Below are positions 47,798-47,835 of a stretch of DNA of 47,835 nucleotides, piece after piece (within the stretch, counting starts at the first letter, position 1; every line of letters begins with the position of its first letter). The stretch covers positions 1-47,835 of the forward strand of contig ONIK01000003.1 of NCBI GenBank assembly GCA_900317865.1, in the 5' to 3' direction. Both the position numbers and the translations under genes were made by a program. This DNA is from an uncultured Methanobrevibacter sp. (GTDB lineage: Archaea > Methanobacteriota > Methanobacteria > Methanobacteriales > Methanobacteriaceae). The notes below the pieces were generated by a model, which did no database searches, had not been told where the DNA came from, and saw only the letters and a program-made list of their open reading frames with translations.

Positions 47798-47835
47798 TTG
47801 ATAATTATATTTCTTGATGGCATAAGAATTTTTAT
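47798..47835 (+). CDS. Possible gene start, cut by the window edge
   Basis: TTG at 47798, after GGAGATTA, opens a frame that reads LIIIFLDGIRIF up to the end of the window. Only 12 codons are visible, so it may be chance. If real, the structured RNA just upstream would lie in its leader. Confidence 0.25.
   Translation, partial: MIIIFLDGIRIF

Overview
The window is typical of a gut-type methanogen of the order Methanobacteriales, most likely Methanobrevibacter or a close relative. The base composition is very AT-rich. The gene set is archaeal: PCNA, GINS, aIF2-alpha, Nop10, eL42, eS27, Get3/ArsA and archaeal LeuRS. Methanogen genes (CfbD of F430 synthesis, CbiE), a DUF126 mevalonate-pathway subunit, adhesin-like surface proteins and DUF4013 membrane proteins point the same way. 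Promoters look archaeal (TTTATATA-type boxes), ribosome binding sites are mostly GGTGAT or GGAG, and GTG/TTG starts and a few apparently leaderless genes occur. I see no rRNA, CRISPR array, prophage or intact insertion sequence.

Layout. 0-4.7 kb (minus): leuS-nadE operon and an orphan amino-acid binding protein. 5.1-10.2 kb: an ArsA/Get3 ATPase facing a large Ig-repeat surface protein with a small membrane protein, then cbiE. 10.3-11.9 kb: a two-gene ADP-ribosylation module, a zinc-type macrodomain followed by a class M sirtuin. 12-16.5 kb: metallophosphoesterase, YchF-like GTPase, SAP-domain protein, TIGR04076-type protein, ion transporter, C_GCAxxG_C_C protein. 16.5-20.1 kb: cfbD-hisH-AIR-synthase-like operon and a pilin-like protein. 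20.3-27.7 kb: tRNA-Arg(GCG), truD, DUF126 subunit, amidohydrolase, ferredoxin-nitroreductase, CopA and a flavin oxidoreductase. 27.7-31 kb: a three-repeat membrane protein with purB, then an XRE regulator coupled to a DUF4013 membrane protein. 31-34.8 kb: accessory region with a beta-helix adhesin between two copies of a 145-bp repeat, the second copy being the end of a 568-bp element with terminal inverted repeats. 34.8-36 kb: CPBP protease and a small membrane protein. 36-42.6 kb: complete trpEGDCFBA operon with TGTACA-type operator boxes around its TATA element. 42.6-47.5 kb: information-processing genes (pcn, GINS51, eL42, eS27, aIF2-alpha, nop10, PAC2 family) and one unassigned protein. 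The last 370 bases hold several strong RNA structures.

How the genes work together: the trp genes form a full pathway from chorismate to tryptophan and carry the expected tight stop/start overlaps. The ribosome/translation cluster eL42-eS27-aIF2alpha-nop10-PAC2 and the pcn-GINS pair are standard archaeal neighbourhoods. The item most worth following up is the Zn-macrodomain/SirTM pair: it has the family-specific active-site residues but none of the lipoate-carrier genes that accompany it in bacteria. The second is the candidate structured RNA at 47623-47726. Function calls rest on motifs read by eye; no database search was run.
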